Source: Distichodus sexfasciatus (lineage: Eukaryota > Chordata > Actinopteri > Characiformes > Distichodontidae). From it: a stretch of DNA of 64,000 bases. Shown here one piece after another: positions 13,173 to 26,324 of this stretch. Location of the stretch: contig JAVGVS010000023.1 of assembly GCA_032718565.1 (NCBI GenBank), forward strand, positions 3,184,777-3,248,776. The letters run 5' to 3'. How positions within the stretch are numbered: the stretch's first letter is position 1; the number at the start of each line of letters is the position of its first letter. Position numbers and translations under genes: made by a program. The notes under the pieces were generated by a model that did no database searches, was not told the DNA's origin, and saw only the letters and a list, made by a program, of their open reading frames with translations.

Positions 13173-16021
13173 AAGTAAAACATGAACTACTGTTTATTAT
13201 GCTTGCAAATATTTGGGCTCAGAATCCTTTATATTTCCATTTTAAATCTGTAAACAGACTGTGCTTGACCTTGAGCCATGCAGTTATCCTAGTAAGACTC
13301 TACAGGGCCATTGTTTCAGGAACCATACTCCCCAAACTCATGATTAAAAAGTAATGTTTATTACTCTACATAGCTTAACTTCTAGGTGTGAGGGTCACCA
13401 TTGTCAACCCTCTTCCACACACATTACACACCCACTCCTTTCCCCCATCCCCTCCCTCACAGACAATAGTTACACACCCGTTTTAAGCCTATTTCAAACT
13501 GTATAATATCAGAGATTGACAGAAAACAGAGAGATATGGCTGCACTTTATTACTTTAAGTTAAAAAGAGGTATATGAGTCAAACGTTATTTCAGAAGCCG
13601 TAATGATCAAGGACAAACCTTGAACAGCAGACTTTGTTAAGTGGTAGAGCTTCATTCTGTCAACACTCTTTACAACTTTGTTGTGAGAATGTGAGATTAT
13701 TGTACATTGTATTGCTAATCATTGTACACCACAAACAAGTTAAAAAGGTCTCTGAATCTTTACACATCAAACATCATGAAAAATGTCAGTAAAGATAGAG
13801 GAGATATGTTGGTAATTTTGTGATTATGATTATGAAAGTCGTTCTAGATAACTGTGTATCCTAAATGCTGTATATGCAGTTAATTTTAGTTCAATTTAAG
13901 TTCAATTAAAATAAATGAGTAAGTGTTTAATTTAACAATGTTCAGTGGCTCTGTGTTGCATATAAGTGCATATAATCAGGCCTGTTTTTCACTCATAATT
14001 CTACCAGCAGTCATGTGTAACTCTTAAGCGGGTTCAACAAAATTCAGTGGGGCAGAACTTCAACCTTCAAAAACTGTTTCAATCTTATTTGCAGTGATAG
14101 TATACTGACTACATTGTCAGATTTTTAGCTTGTCCTATATGTTGAAAATATAACATGATTTAGTACTGGTTAATTCAAATTTAAAGAGGAAGTAGAGGCA
14201 ATTGTGATCAATAAAAATATTTGATAAATAACTACTGAATCGCTGCCTTCAAAAACAGCTGACCTCTCCTTTAAAGTGAGCCATCAGCAGTTGATGATCT
14301 AGGTGTGACCACTATCAGGCATGCTCAGAACCATTTGCACATCTGCTATAATTCAAATGGTTAACTATGTCGAGGTGTAAAGGGCTGGAACGTTGCACCA
14401 TTGTCTTTGTATTGCAAATGCAAAATGACACATAAACATGTACAAGTTTCAGTAGATGTCTGCATCACTAGTTACTTTGTTATATAGATACATTATATAA
14501 AATATATAAGTTCACACAAATCATTGGGAATGAATATGTAAAAATATGTTTTATAATTTCAGGCAGATTTCAACTTACATTTTGTTTTTCTACATGATTA
14601 ACACTTTTTGTTGGTATTGAATAGTATAACAGCAGTGTCATTTTTCTTTAAACTGTGATAATTAATCATAAGATTTTTAATAATATGATGGGTAACATGC
14701 ACAATACTAACAGCTATATAAACATTAAGGGAGCTTTCTTATTACAACATCCACAGTCAAGGTCTGGCTTCTTGATGCCTCCCTCCACTTGAATACAACG
14801 TTTCAAAGTGTTGTTCACTTAGATGAAAAGATTGTCATCCTCTCACAGTCCTCATGAACTGTCTATCTCTGGGGCACCAAAGAGAAGTTTGCATGCTCTC
14901 CCTGTGTTTGCGCAGATTTCCTCCGTGTGCTCCGGTTTCTTCCCACAGTCCAAAGGCATACACTATAGGTTACTTGGAGACTCTAAACTCTGACATTCTA
15001 TGGCTTAGTACTGTGAAGAAAAATAAGGTCAGTGCCAGGTGGAAACACTTCTTTGTCCATTTGGTATCCATCTGGATACTGAATAAAATTATTTGATAAC
15101 AAAAAAGACATTTTTCTATTTTTATTTTTTCCCTATTGACTACTCGCTAACATTATAAAATGGAAGAAAAAAAACATATTTTCTGATCAATTGAAAATTA
15201 AGAAATACTAAAGTTTTAGAATAAGCTTCAGTTTTAGTGCACTGAATTACACAGAAATATATTTTTTTAAGATCTTGTGATTCTGAGTTATTAAAACACT
15301 AATTAATAAACAACACAAAATGCCTGCATCGGTCTTAAAATAGTTATATTAATACTCTGTTAATAGTGGTCTATATTAGTTGTGGTCTTGAAATAAAATC
15401 CTCTTTGTCCGAGTTCATTACAAGACCGAGTACAAATACAACCATCTTGTGTACTACAACACTACATTTCATCAGTAAATTTGCTCTTAAAATTTAAGGA
15501 CATTTGGCCTGTAGTAGTGCAAACCCTTACCAAAAATGTTCGAGTATACAAAAATTCAAGTATGTCTTCCATATTTCTTTTATGCAGTTAATATACTAAT
15601 ATCAAGGTAAATCCATCATACGTGTAGCTTTTTCCCCTTACCAATGAGTAGCTTATGTTAATGGTAGCATTAAATATGGCTGAAAGACTACATCCACCCA
15701 AGTGTCATAAAAAAACACACAATCCGTAATAGACCTGCTTAAGGTGTTTTATACACTTTATGATATACTGTTCTAATTAAAACATATTTATTGCTGGGGA
15801 AAAGCCAAGAATGAAAGCCAAGAATAACTTGAGATCACAACAGGAGAGTTTGAAAAGAGAAAAATATCAGACAGTGAATTTGACAAATATAATATAATAA
15901 TAATCATGCATGAGCAGTGTTGGATGCACTTAGAGCACAACTGCTGCAAAAATGTAATGTTAATGTAGTTCCAAAATGATCTTTTAATTAGAGCAAATAG
16001 TTTTGTTATGTTACTGTCAAA

Positions 16022-16165
16022 GGTTGGACGTTGGAGGTTTGAATCCCAGGAACCATTATTTGGCATATGAGCAAGGTCCTCAATCCCAATGTGCTCCAGA
16101 GAGACTCTCCCTGTGACTAGGAAATAAAAGTTGCTCTGCTAAATGCTGTTAAAGTAAATTACCAC
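16022..16165 (+). repeat. SINE-like copy, degenerate
   Basis: Shows the same order of blocks as the 13.0 kb copy: a 'gtttgaatcccagg' box, 'ccagagagactctccctgtg', and the tail 'ctctgctaaatgctgttaa'. Confidence 0.55.
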
Positions 16166-19100
16166 TGAGTAAAATTAATTAAACATAACACTTGTAGATC
16201 AATGTCAGAGTCTTACTATTGACATCCAATCAATTTTTATTTCACCACTAGGTGGCTGTAAGCATATAGGTTCTTTGTGATAGAACAAGTGAAATAGAGA
16301 ATGCAAAGAACGTAAGACTTTCACAAATCAAGTCTCAGGCCATGTCATCACTTCAATTAAGATTGGGTTATTGAAACAATAAATACTACATTTATATACC
16401 ATTTAGGACCTCAGTTTTACATTTCATCCAAAGAATGGATTTTTTACTGGATAGTGTCCACATGACTGCATTGTGGCGATGGTGCTCAATGTTAGTCCCA
16501 CCAACATCTCTTCCATCGGCAATTTAGTTTTATATTCATAGAGTAATATTGTCTCAGATCATTATCTCATCACCTAAACTAAATTATGGCAACTAAAGTT
16601 AGCCATAATATCTAGTGGGCACATTGCTAACATATTAAATGTATAATTCTATCCACCATGATTGCTGGCATTATTGGTTGGTGTTGGCCTGATATTTGGG
16701 TTGGGGATAAGATGTTTCTTAGGTCCTGCACTGCCAAAAGTGGGCTCTTCTAAAGGTCTTTGGAAAAATTACATCAGCAAGGTCGAGAAAAGAGAGTTCT
16801 AAGAGTCACATAGTGTTTGACTAGAGGAACAACTGTCTACTGTTTCCTCTTTGAGACTAAATAGCGGTTAGCCCCGTGGGAAAGGTAGCTTTGGTACAAT
16901 AGTCTACAGTTTCAGTTGCAGTTACTAAGATAATAAATGAAAATATTTTCAGTTTGAATCAGTTTATAATCACACATTATCATAATATTATATATTTTAA
17001 AAATGGTAACAAATGATCATGATTCTTGATACAGTGGAGTGGGATGGAGCATGTATAGAAAAGCCGATCGATTATAACCAATTTTATAACCATTATTATT
17101 ATAATGACAAATATTTGTTAATTAATACAATATCACACTCATGTGCCACATAAATTGATATACTCATTAATAATTTCTTTGTTGGGGGAAAAAGATGACA
17201 CCACAAACACCACAAGATGGCACCAGTCACTGTGAAATAGGAGTCTCAAAGTTTTCGACATTTAAACAAAGATTTTATATTTAAATTGGGTGTGTTCCAA
17301 AATTAAATGTTAATAGCCTAAAACCTTAAAGTTTACCTTCAAATAGTTATGCTTTGTGCTCAGTAAATGTAAATGTGACCTGCAAGTAAATAAATAAATA
17401 AATAAATGAAAATATTATTGTATTAAATGTAGCGAAGGTAATTAATAAAGTGATTTAAAACTATAAGAATATAAGAATTTAATTTTTACTTACTTTCCAG
17501 CCTTGAGAATTTTATGTGACTTTTAGAGCCACACAAGGCAGCTTCAGAGACAATTTCAAATCTGTTGTTTTAACATCAGACTGTTTTTTAAATTGTGATT
17601 ATTTTGACAAACATTATTGCACATTATATTTTTAGCAGAAGACCAAATGTGTTTTGTTGTGTCTCATATTGTTGATCTTTAATACAGAGCCAAGATTATA
17701 AGCAGTACTGTAAAATAGCAGGGCTGAAGATTAGTAGTTGAAGTTGACGTTTAAGAGCAAAACTAAATTTCATTATTTTACAAAACGCAACATGAAACAA
17801 ATGTCATTTTCATGATTTTATAAGTTATAAGTTTAACAAGACCTCAGCTTTTTCTTGTTTTCTGTTGGACAAACGTGGCTTACTGTATAACTTGCTCATC
17901 AAGTGATTCCACTGCCAACCTCCTAAGCCTCCTAACTGCTAAAACAAGGAGCAATATCATACTTTTTAAACAAACCCTCATTCATCTTAGTTCTCAGGCA
18001 AAGTGTCTTTCTGTATTAAAGAGAGAGAAATCAGCAGAGAATGAAGACCTTTTCATAATTCAAACTACTGTATATCTGCCCCCCCCCGGCGTGGAACAAA
18101 TCACAGCCGAGTCAGATAATGTTCTAAATGTGTATCCAGGGTAAACTGAAAGAAAGTGAAAGAGTGAGTCTCAGGGTTTTTCCAGAGTGCTAAATGGGCC
18201 AAGAAAATAATGCATAGTCATGGAATCTCTGTGAAGCCAAGCCTGAAACAGAAGGTCAGCAGTAGATCAGGACACAAACTGGACACAAACTGGACCCAAA
18301 CTGTATCAAATTCTTACACATTAATGGGCAAGCTTTGCGACAAAGTTTCTTGTGTTAATTTTAACACATTCACTGTGTTAACAGTTTTGACACAGTGAAA
18401 GTGTCAAGAAAGGTAACAAAGATGTGTAAATATGTATAATATTAGCACATGCTATCCTTGGTTACACATATTGTGTTGAATCCTGTGAACAAATCTACGT
18501 GCTGTGTACATTTAGACTACACATACCTATGTGTAAAAGATCTGACTTTTTTTAACGCAATGTTATTCAATTTTAACACAAAATGTGTAAAGTGCTACAC
18601 ATGATTTGTGGAATTTTTCTACACATTCATTCTAAGAGTGTAATGAATCATTTAATTGATTTGTACTCAAGTGTGTGTCCTGGAAAAAAGATTCATCAGG
18701 TTGCATTTATTAGGTTTCTAACCATTAAAGTACATACAATCTTTTCTAGCTGCTTTAAGGTCCAAAGTGGTTTGATTGGGTCTTTCCACTTTACTTGCCA
18801 TTTCCATTTTTAACCTTCCTAGAAATGGCTACTTTGATGTTAGACAGTTGCTGACTCTCTTCTCCCCTGACCAGCATGTGCAATAATTTTTTTGCTCCAT
18901 AATGTTGTATGCAAATGACATTAAGGGACTGTATTAGAAGCCATTCCTGTTAACTAAATAAAACCAGTTTTTCACTGCATAGCCTATAAAAATGCTATGT
19001 TAAAATATTAAATAAAACCTACATTTTGGTATAGTTCAAATGGTGTAGTTTGGTATATAGGTAGTATCAATGGTATAGTTTTAAAACATTTAAAAACAGC

Positions 19101-19744
19101 TTTCATCATACATTTTAGTCGTTCCCATCAGTTCATTTCAATCGTTTCCCTCCCCATCAACCATTTTGTCAGCGCTAAAGTCATATTGCTTACAAGATGG
19201 CTGACTGCACCATAATAATTGCTGCTAGTTGCCAACTCGGGCGTTTCAGAACTGTCACGTGATATGCTAAACAGGTCCTACCTGGAATGCGCTTTTTTGT
19301 AGGTGAAATATTTCCAAACATAAAATAAACATAAATAAACATAAAATATGGGTTCTACATAACATTTATCTTCTATGCCCATTCAAGCATGAGTTATTGG
19401 TTAGATCTACCTACTAATTACTTTTTAAACAAGGTCATTAATAAACAAGTCATAGTCACTCTGACAATGCACAATGTATAGATGCATTTTTTTGAAGGAA
19501 GTTTTGAAGGAAGTAGTTGAGCTTTTATTGTACCACGTTCATACTTTTTGTGGATACTGCCAAATGTAATACCATGTATTAAGTAAAAGTTAAAGATTAT
19601 TTTATATATTATAGTAATTTTATAATTGTAATTCAATTATGTACATCTTTTTAATGATACAGCTAATTTTCAGATTTATTGGACTTTCTAGACCCTTTGT
19701 GCTTAAATAATGTGTCCCTAAACTATTAGCATCACATGTTGTTT

Positions 19745-19860
19745 TAATCAGTGCCTGCCCAGTGTTGGTCCCGGCCTTGTGCCTGTATGGTCCGGTCCCT
19801 GCGAGCCCTATAAGGATTAAGCAGTTCAGAAAATGAATGAATGAATGAATGTTGATTTAA
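19745..19860 (-). repeat. Fragment of a dispersed teleost repeat, with (AATG)n
   Basis: The reverse complement contains 'cttaatccttatagggctcg' and adjoins a gaatgaatg run, which is the end structure of the family also seen at 24.1, 27.4, 41.1 and 46.4 kb. Confidence 0.4.
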
Positions 19861-20141
19861 TAACAATAATAACCAACCAATAAGATGAAACTTATTTTTA
19901 AAAGGCAATCCATCAAATATATACATTCATTTCAGACATTTACTTTGCTATTTACAACAGGAATGTTTGTCTGCAGAAAGCAGCGGCAAAAAAAAGGAAC
20001 AAAATAATACCTGCCATCATGTTGACCCAGTGAAACAACAGTGCAACTAAAAAACCTAACCCTATGTTTTTTGGATTGGTAAATTCATTGGATTAAATTC
20101 ATTGGCCTTTATATTCATGTCCATGATACTTGCTGGTCTTG

Positions 20142-23100
20142 TCATTGTGCTTCAACAGCAGTTTTTTCTTCAGTAAAGAGCCTCTCTTTTAGTTTAAAGT
20201 AATGCCCCTTCTTCTCCATCAGTTCCTGGTGTGTGCCGTGTTCCAATACTACTCCCTGGTCAATCACAATTATCTGATCAGCCCTCTCAATGGTCTTCAG
20301 TCTGTGTGCAATCACCAGCAAGGTCTGGTTGGGGCAGTTGGCCAGGGCTTTGTGAACCTGTAAAATATTTTAAAGCTTGCTGTTATAGAGTTACAAATGT
20401 GTAATTCCTATTACACCTCAAGGGAACAATATCACATTAGGCTATTATCTGCTTATTGGGGTGCTTTTACCATCTGTTCACTCTGAGAGTCCAGGAAACT
20501 GGTTATCTCATCCATTAGGAGAACCTGTGGTTCTCTGAGCAGAGCTCTGGCGATAGCAATTCGCTGCTTCTGACTACTGCCAAGGAGGTTTCCTCGCTCA
20601 CCCACATCTGAAAAATATTTTTACAGATTTATATCTTCATTTAACCACACTGTTAAAGTTGGAAACAATATGCTGTGTTTCTGTTATTAAGACCATTAAC
20701 CGCACTTTATTCTCTTGTGCAAGTCTATCCTTGTGTTATTTACCAGTGTCATAGCCTTTCGGTAGCTGGCATATGAAATTGTGTGCATTGGCTTTATGGG
20801 CTGCTTCCTGGATTCTTTCAGTTGAGCAGTCTGGCACACCATAGGCAATGTTGTCTCTCACTGTACCACGGAAAAGAACAGGCTCCTGTCCAACCACAGC
20901 TACCTAAAACAAAGATTATCATATTAGGTGTACAATGATATAAATACTCATTGTGAATTTGCAAAGGACAATATTCATAAATGTAAAAGATTTGTGACCA
21001 CTTCCTCTCTTAGATCAGTGCCTATTCTATACTACCCCTGTCCAAACTGAGAATACTCTTTATCCTCCTACACTTAGACCTTAGCACTTAATACTCACTG
21101 TTTTTCACAGTCCCAAGTTTGAATGTTTTATCCTTTTTGTAAGTCGCTTTGAAAAAAAGTGTCTGCCAAGTGAAGTGTAATGTCATGTAACATAATGCAA
21201 ATGTATTGTCCATGGAAAATGGAGTAGCTTTGCCCCTGGTGATCCTCAACATCAATTTCTTGTATTATAATAGAAGTGCTAATACCTTTCTATGCAGGTA
21301 CTTGTGTTCATAGTTCTCCAGAGGCTGTCCATCTAAAAGGATTTGTCCATGCTGAGACTGATAGAACCGCTGAAGTAAACTGACACAGGTGCTTTTACCC
21401 CCACCAGACACCCCCACCAGGGCAGTCATCTGACCAGGTTTTAGCTCCAGGGAGAAGTCCTGAAACAAACATGCCAAGGTTTGATTGAAGCTAAATGTAT
21501 GAGCAAGGTAGTACCTCAGTCTGTGGAAAAATAGCAATCTTATAGATATCTTTTTTTCAGGTGTGTTACTTAGCAGGAGGTAACCTGGTTGAATAGCAGT
21601 TAATTTAAGTCTGGCATCTGCTAAATGCTGTAAATATAAATGTAAGTATGTTTCATATTTCATGCTCATGCCGAAATGAGAAAATTATAAATAGAAAGTG
21701 ATATGGTAATGGTAAATCGCAGCATTTAACATATTGGAGATATATCCTTCATCTTATCTATACCTTGAGCACATTGCGTTCAGGTCGTGTTGGATAGGAG
21801 AATGTAATATTCTGAAAGCAGACATGTCCCTTGAGCTTCTCTGGCTGCAGGATACCATCAGACCTCACTTTAGGCTTGCGATCCAAGTACTCAAACACCT
21901 TCCCTGCTGCACTTACACAGTTCAGCATGTCTCCAAATATATAAATCAAAGTCTAAAAGAGACATATCAGAAGGCAAATTATGATCAGAATGTTTGGGAT
22001 TTTACATATTGTGATCTTAGTGCTTTCGAGCTTTGATTTATTTATGTTAAAGCAAGACATACCCTGATATTGTCCCCAAGGTCTGATTGGTAGAGAATGA
22101 ATGAGACAAGGTTCCCTGTGGTCATCTGGCCATACTGGATAAAGAGTCTGCCATAGTGTAGCATAGCCACCTTAACTCCCAGCTCAATGAGCTACAAATG
22201 AGAGGAAATGAGAGAGACACGATGCACCACAATGTCCAGTTCAGAATGTAACCAAAAGTAAAGCAATGATTAAAAACCAACAATACTGTTAATAAATTAC
22301 ATACTCACCCTTCTTACCAGCAGGTACCCAGCCCTGACCATGTCCCGATGAGTTTTGAGATTATGAGTGTCCATCAACCGCTCATCATAACGATGTGACT
22401 CATGCTGTTCTTTATTAAAACTCTTTACTGTCCTGATGCCTGATACGGACTCACCAGCTGCATCATTTGCTCTTGCCACAGAATCTTGGACCTCCTTTGA
22501 GAGTCTCTGTATCAAGCACATATGGGAAAACATTTAGGCAATATTAGGCATACGTACTTATACAGATAAAAGAATGTAAAAATGTTTAGCAATACAATTA
22601 CCAATAGTCATTTAAAATTAATCATTACAATTTTCCTGTGATTTCTCCATGGGAAATTATAGATGCTGGTGAATGTTAGAGACATATTGAACACTGTATA
22701 AGTTTACTATCAGTTTGATTTTGCAGGGTGTAGTGCTTCCCTGCCCCAATAATGGTATCCAGTAATTGCAAATGGATTCTTTTTAATGTAGTAAAGATTA
22801 CATAGACCAGTGGTTCCCAAACTTTTTCTGCAGGGCCCCCTTTTTCTAGATAGGAAAATCCCCCGCCCAATTCAAACTACACAGGTTCAGATTCAAATTT
22901 TTCTTTGAAATACAACTCCCTTTTCTAATTGAGCAAAACAAATGCAATTACAAATGGTGCAACTTCACCACTGTGGGAGAAATAAAGAGCATACTGAAGT
23001 TATAAACAAGAATCAACAACTGTCTCCACAAAATGGCTGGGAAAATTAACCAGTTTCCAATCAGAAAAAAATTGAAAGAGGATCATCTCAAGTCTCACAC

Positions 23101-25003
23101 TTTTCATGGCTGGTGTGGGCTTGCTTTGTGCTGCAAATCCTCTCAGTTTGGGGTTACAGCTGGGAAACAGAAAGTTTCTAGCAGTGCTCGAGTGGAGCGT
23201 AGGCTATCCCATTGGTGTTCCCCTCTGCAATACCTCAGGGGCGCGCCCCCTAGTTTGGGAACCACTTACAGAGATCATCATTCCTATGCAATTCATTCAC
23301 TGACATATTGCATACGTCTTGCATAAATAGCATAGTCATAGGAGCCCAATTTTGGGCTTGAGAGCCGGCCCAAACCTTTATAGGGCCTTAAGGAGAATTT
23401 CATTTGGGCCCCCTCACCATCACCTCAATGTTATTTTTGTTATTCTTTTTTTAATCATGATGTCTTGACATTTCAAGCGTTTTGGGGGGCCCCAAGCGGC
23501 CGCTTAATTTGTGTATATCTTGGGCAGTTTCTGATGGGCTCTCATTTCAGATTCTACAATATACTTAGTCTTTACCTGGTAGTGAGTGTCATAGAAGTTC
23601 TGGAGGAGGCCAGTCAAAGGTGTTTCCATCAGTGCCAGTAATGTGAGCTTCCAAGAGAGGCTGAACATCAGGTACAACATGCCTATGGTCTTAATCAGGG
23701 TTCGCAGAAGCACATTCACATTTAGGGCTACAGCTTGGGCCATCAGGTTGGTGTCTGTAGACAGTCTGGATGTGATGTCACCTGTTGAATTGTAAAACCA
23801 AAAAATCTGCTGTTTGCAAGGGTCCATAAGCAAAGTTTTCAGCACTATGAACTCTTTCAACACAGCATTCAAACAGGATTCTACAGGTCTAGTTTTAATT
23901 GTGAGAAGAAATATCTCAAATGAAAAATATACAAGAACCTACCTGCCTTTGTGGTCTCAAAGAAGCCAATTTCTTGTTTGACCATGGAACCGAAGAGGTT
24001 GAGTTTCACTCTACGAATGAAACTGCCAATGGCACATGTGAAAAGGCCTCCACGACACCCTGCACTGAAAGAACTACAGACAGAAAACAAAATGATCTAC
24101 AACCAGAGAAATGCTCATTTCAGTGACAATTGTGATGATCCCACCTGGGGTCATGGGGGGACCAGATCCCGGAAACTTACGGGCGCAAGTGGGGGACCAA
24201 CCCTGGGCAGGCGCGAACACACACTCTCACACAATCACACTCACACCTTACGGGGCCAATTTAGAATTGCCAATTAACCTATAGTGCATGCCTTTGGACT
24301 GTGGGAGGAAACCCACGCAAACACGGGGAGAGCATGCAAACTCCACACAGAAAGGTCATACGCCCATCCCCGGGGTTTGAACCCAGGACCTTCTCGCTGT
24401 GATGCGACCGCCCGGGGAGAAAATAATAATTCAGTAATCTCCTATTTTAAGTTAAGGTATGCTGTTGGATCAGTCACTAAAGTTAAGATCATGTTGAGTT
24501 TGTACTGACCTTCCAAATGAGAATAAAGCCATGAAAATGATGGCAGATCGAAAATCTCCCCAGTTGTACTCATCACGAAGGATATCAATCAGCTTCCCTG
24601 TGTATAATGGGATGAACATCTCACCTGAAATCACAAGAGAAAATGCCATCTAAATATGGGCTTCCTTTGCAGAGACCTTCAAAAGACCCAAGTCCAGGTG
24701 TTCTGACCATACAGAGGTACAGCTAAGGCCAAACACAGATGCCCCCAATCAAAGAATTAGAATGTCTGGTTTGTAGAAGTAAATGACTCTCATGAAGAGA
24801 ACCCGAGCCTTCTGTTTCTTCTCTTTCCCGTTGTTTTCTCCGTTCAGATCCAGCAGCAACATCTCCCAGAATAATAAGCATCCCAACGCTGAGGCGATGC
24901 TCCCCAATCAGCCATGTCGAACTACTCTGGCGGATAGTTCGAACAGACTTAAACAGCTGAATTTTCACCGTAAGCAGGAGCGATAAAACAGTAACCGATC
25001 CAT
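20142..25003 (-). CDS. tap2: Antigen peptide transporter 2 (TAP2, ABCB3), first copy; exon 1 disrupted
   Basis: Half-transporter that pairs with TAP1 in the ER membrane and pumps cytosolic peptides to class I molecules. Minus-strand exons 2-11: 24624-24510, 24073-23943, 23781-23576, 22506-22309, 22191-22063, 21952-21764, 21459-21286, 20903-20744, 20607-20471, 20357-20142. They are GT/AG bounded and open, coding about 551 residues. The order is the TAP2 transmembrane core (SAGCRGG near exon 3, ISWKLTLL-type helices) and then the nucleotide-binding domain. The latter has Walker A GVSGGGKST, Q-loop GQEPVLF, Walker B VLLMDE and H-loop IAHRL. The C-loop reads LGSSQ, unlike the LSGGQ consensus. Exon 1 (about 25003-24713) matches TAP2 in pieces (KKQKARVLFMRVIYFYKPD) but has two or three frame changes and an in-frame TGA near 24755. 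ISRE and kappa-B sites lie upstream. Identity is sure; whether exon 1 damage is real is not. Confidence 0.88.
22808..23267. mobile_element. hAT-like non-autonomous element (MITE) in a tap2 intron
   Basis: About 460 bp with terminal inverted repeats: the left end reads cagtggttcccaaact and the right end is its near reverse complement, agtttgggaaccactt. The flanking octamers acatagac and acagagat are similar but imperfect, so an 8-bp hAT-type target duplication is only suggested. No transposase frame is present. It lies between tap2 exons 4 and 5. Confidence 0.65.
24125..24420 (+). repeat. Dispersed teleost repeat in tap2 intron 2
   Basis: Contains blocks such as 'ggggccaatttagaattgcc', 'ctgtgggaggaaacccacgc' and 'gcatgcaaactccacacag' that are widespread in fish genomes. 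Other copies lie at 27355-27545, 41130-41310 and 46355-46480. No coding capacity is seen. Confidence 0.7.
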
Positions 25004-25358
25004 CGCTTCAGCACCGGCTGTCTCGCGTCCTTAAAACCAGGTGATGCGGCAAATAGCAGCGCACTTCCACAACTTCAGACTCAAGCCACTGTCTTGGCTT
25101 GTTACTACCATCAAACTCCCTGTTCTGGTCAAATGCTGAGTCTACGCAGTGCAGCACACTTGAGCTACAATGAAGTCAAACAAAGTGCAAAACCGAACGG
25201 CAAAAACTTTTCGCATGATGCCTGGGCACCTGTGATGCTAAAATGTTGTGGTGTGCTGTCTAAAAGCTTCTAAAACGCCTGGTGTTAACTTCTTGGTCCC
25301 TACGACTGGTTTAGTGTTAATAACCGAGAACAGGCGCTTTACATGCCGATTCGGAACC

Positions 25359-25408
25359 AGTTTCATTTTCGTTTCATTTTCCGTGTCCATAGCGCGCCGG
25401 GGATTTCC
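25359..25408 (-). promoter_or_regulatory. tap2 upstream element: tandem ISRE/IRF sites plus kappa-B site
   Basis: On the minus strand (gene sense) two adjacent 12-mers read GGAAAATGAAAC (25371-25382) and GAAAATGAAACT (25359-25370), matching the interferon-stimulated response element. A perfect kappa-B decamer GGGGATTTCC lies at 25399-25408 (plus strand). The cluster sits about 360 bp upstream of the tap2 ATG and fits interferon and NF-kB induction as known for class I pathway genes. Confidence 0.65.
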
Positions 25409-25734
25409 TTCGCCGGTATGAAGCCAATACGGCCGTATAAAGCTGATGCAACTGTCGCCAGGTGTATGTTCAGATGTTTAAATATTTTTTATATACATTT
25501 TATTTAACATCGTTTCATAATTTCGTAATTAGGTTTATTTTCATGTGCCGAAATGATGATGAACAACATTGTGACTGATGTCTGCTTAGCAACTGATGAG
25601 TCACGGTTAACGTCTCGTCTTAATTCAGTCAATGTTTAAACGGAACATTTCCTGCTTATCGACTTGATTTTTTAGGACGGTCAAGAATGACCATACTGGT
25701 ATTACCAAGTACTATGTAGATAAGATGAGGAGGG

Positions 25735-25830
25735 ATGGATAGATGGATAAGATAGATAGATGAATGGAGTAGATAGATAGTGGAATAGATGAATGGAATA
25801 GATGGATGGATGGATGGATGGATGGATGGA
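25735..25830. repeat. GATA/GGAT microsatellite
   Basis: Imperfect gatagata followed by a (ggat)n run around 25800-25830. It lies between the two tap2 copies. Confidence 0.85.
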
Positions 25831-26324
25831 TAGATAAAAGGACTGATTTATTGAACGACTACACACCTGTCTTTTTACCACAGTGTGTATAACTTATGTT
25901 TAATAATGTGCTATATAATAAATACAGTATATATACTTATAAGATTTATATACTATCTATCTGTCTATCTATCTATCTGTGTGTGTGTGTGTTGCATCAT
26001 ATCAAGTTGAATTATTGTCTAATACATTTCAGACTTTCATATGCATTACATGCAAAATATGTTTAAAGATTTTTTAATGTGGCCTGCAATTGGTATGGTT
26101 TTAATCAAATGTCTTGAGAAAATCTCGCAAACATCCTCACTCTTATACATTTCTTAAAAAACAAATGTATAGTGACACATAAAGAGACAGAGGCATTATA
26201 TGATATATCAATATATACTTTGTTAACTGTCAGCACACAAATGAAGAGTAGAAAGGTTAGAACAAACATAACAGGTTCACTCTCATCATAGAAAAGACAA
26301 CAGAACATTTACAGCAACTTTTCT

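Larger units (their letters stand above)
11030..20141. other. Gene-poor interval between brd2 and tap2
   Basis: AT-rich DNA with no recognisable exon on either strand. It holds a TATG/CATA microsatellite (11764-11834), SINE-like copies near 13.0 and 16.1 kb, part of a dispersed fish repeat near 12.9 kb and another near 19.75-19.86 kb. Open frames here are short and uninformative. Confidence 0.6.

Noticed and set aside
23033..23326. 97-codon frame in a tap2 intron
   Set aside because: It runs through the hAT-like MITE and its inverted end and has no transposase motif.
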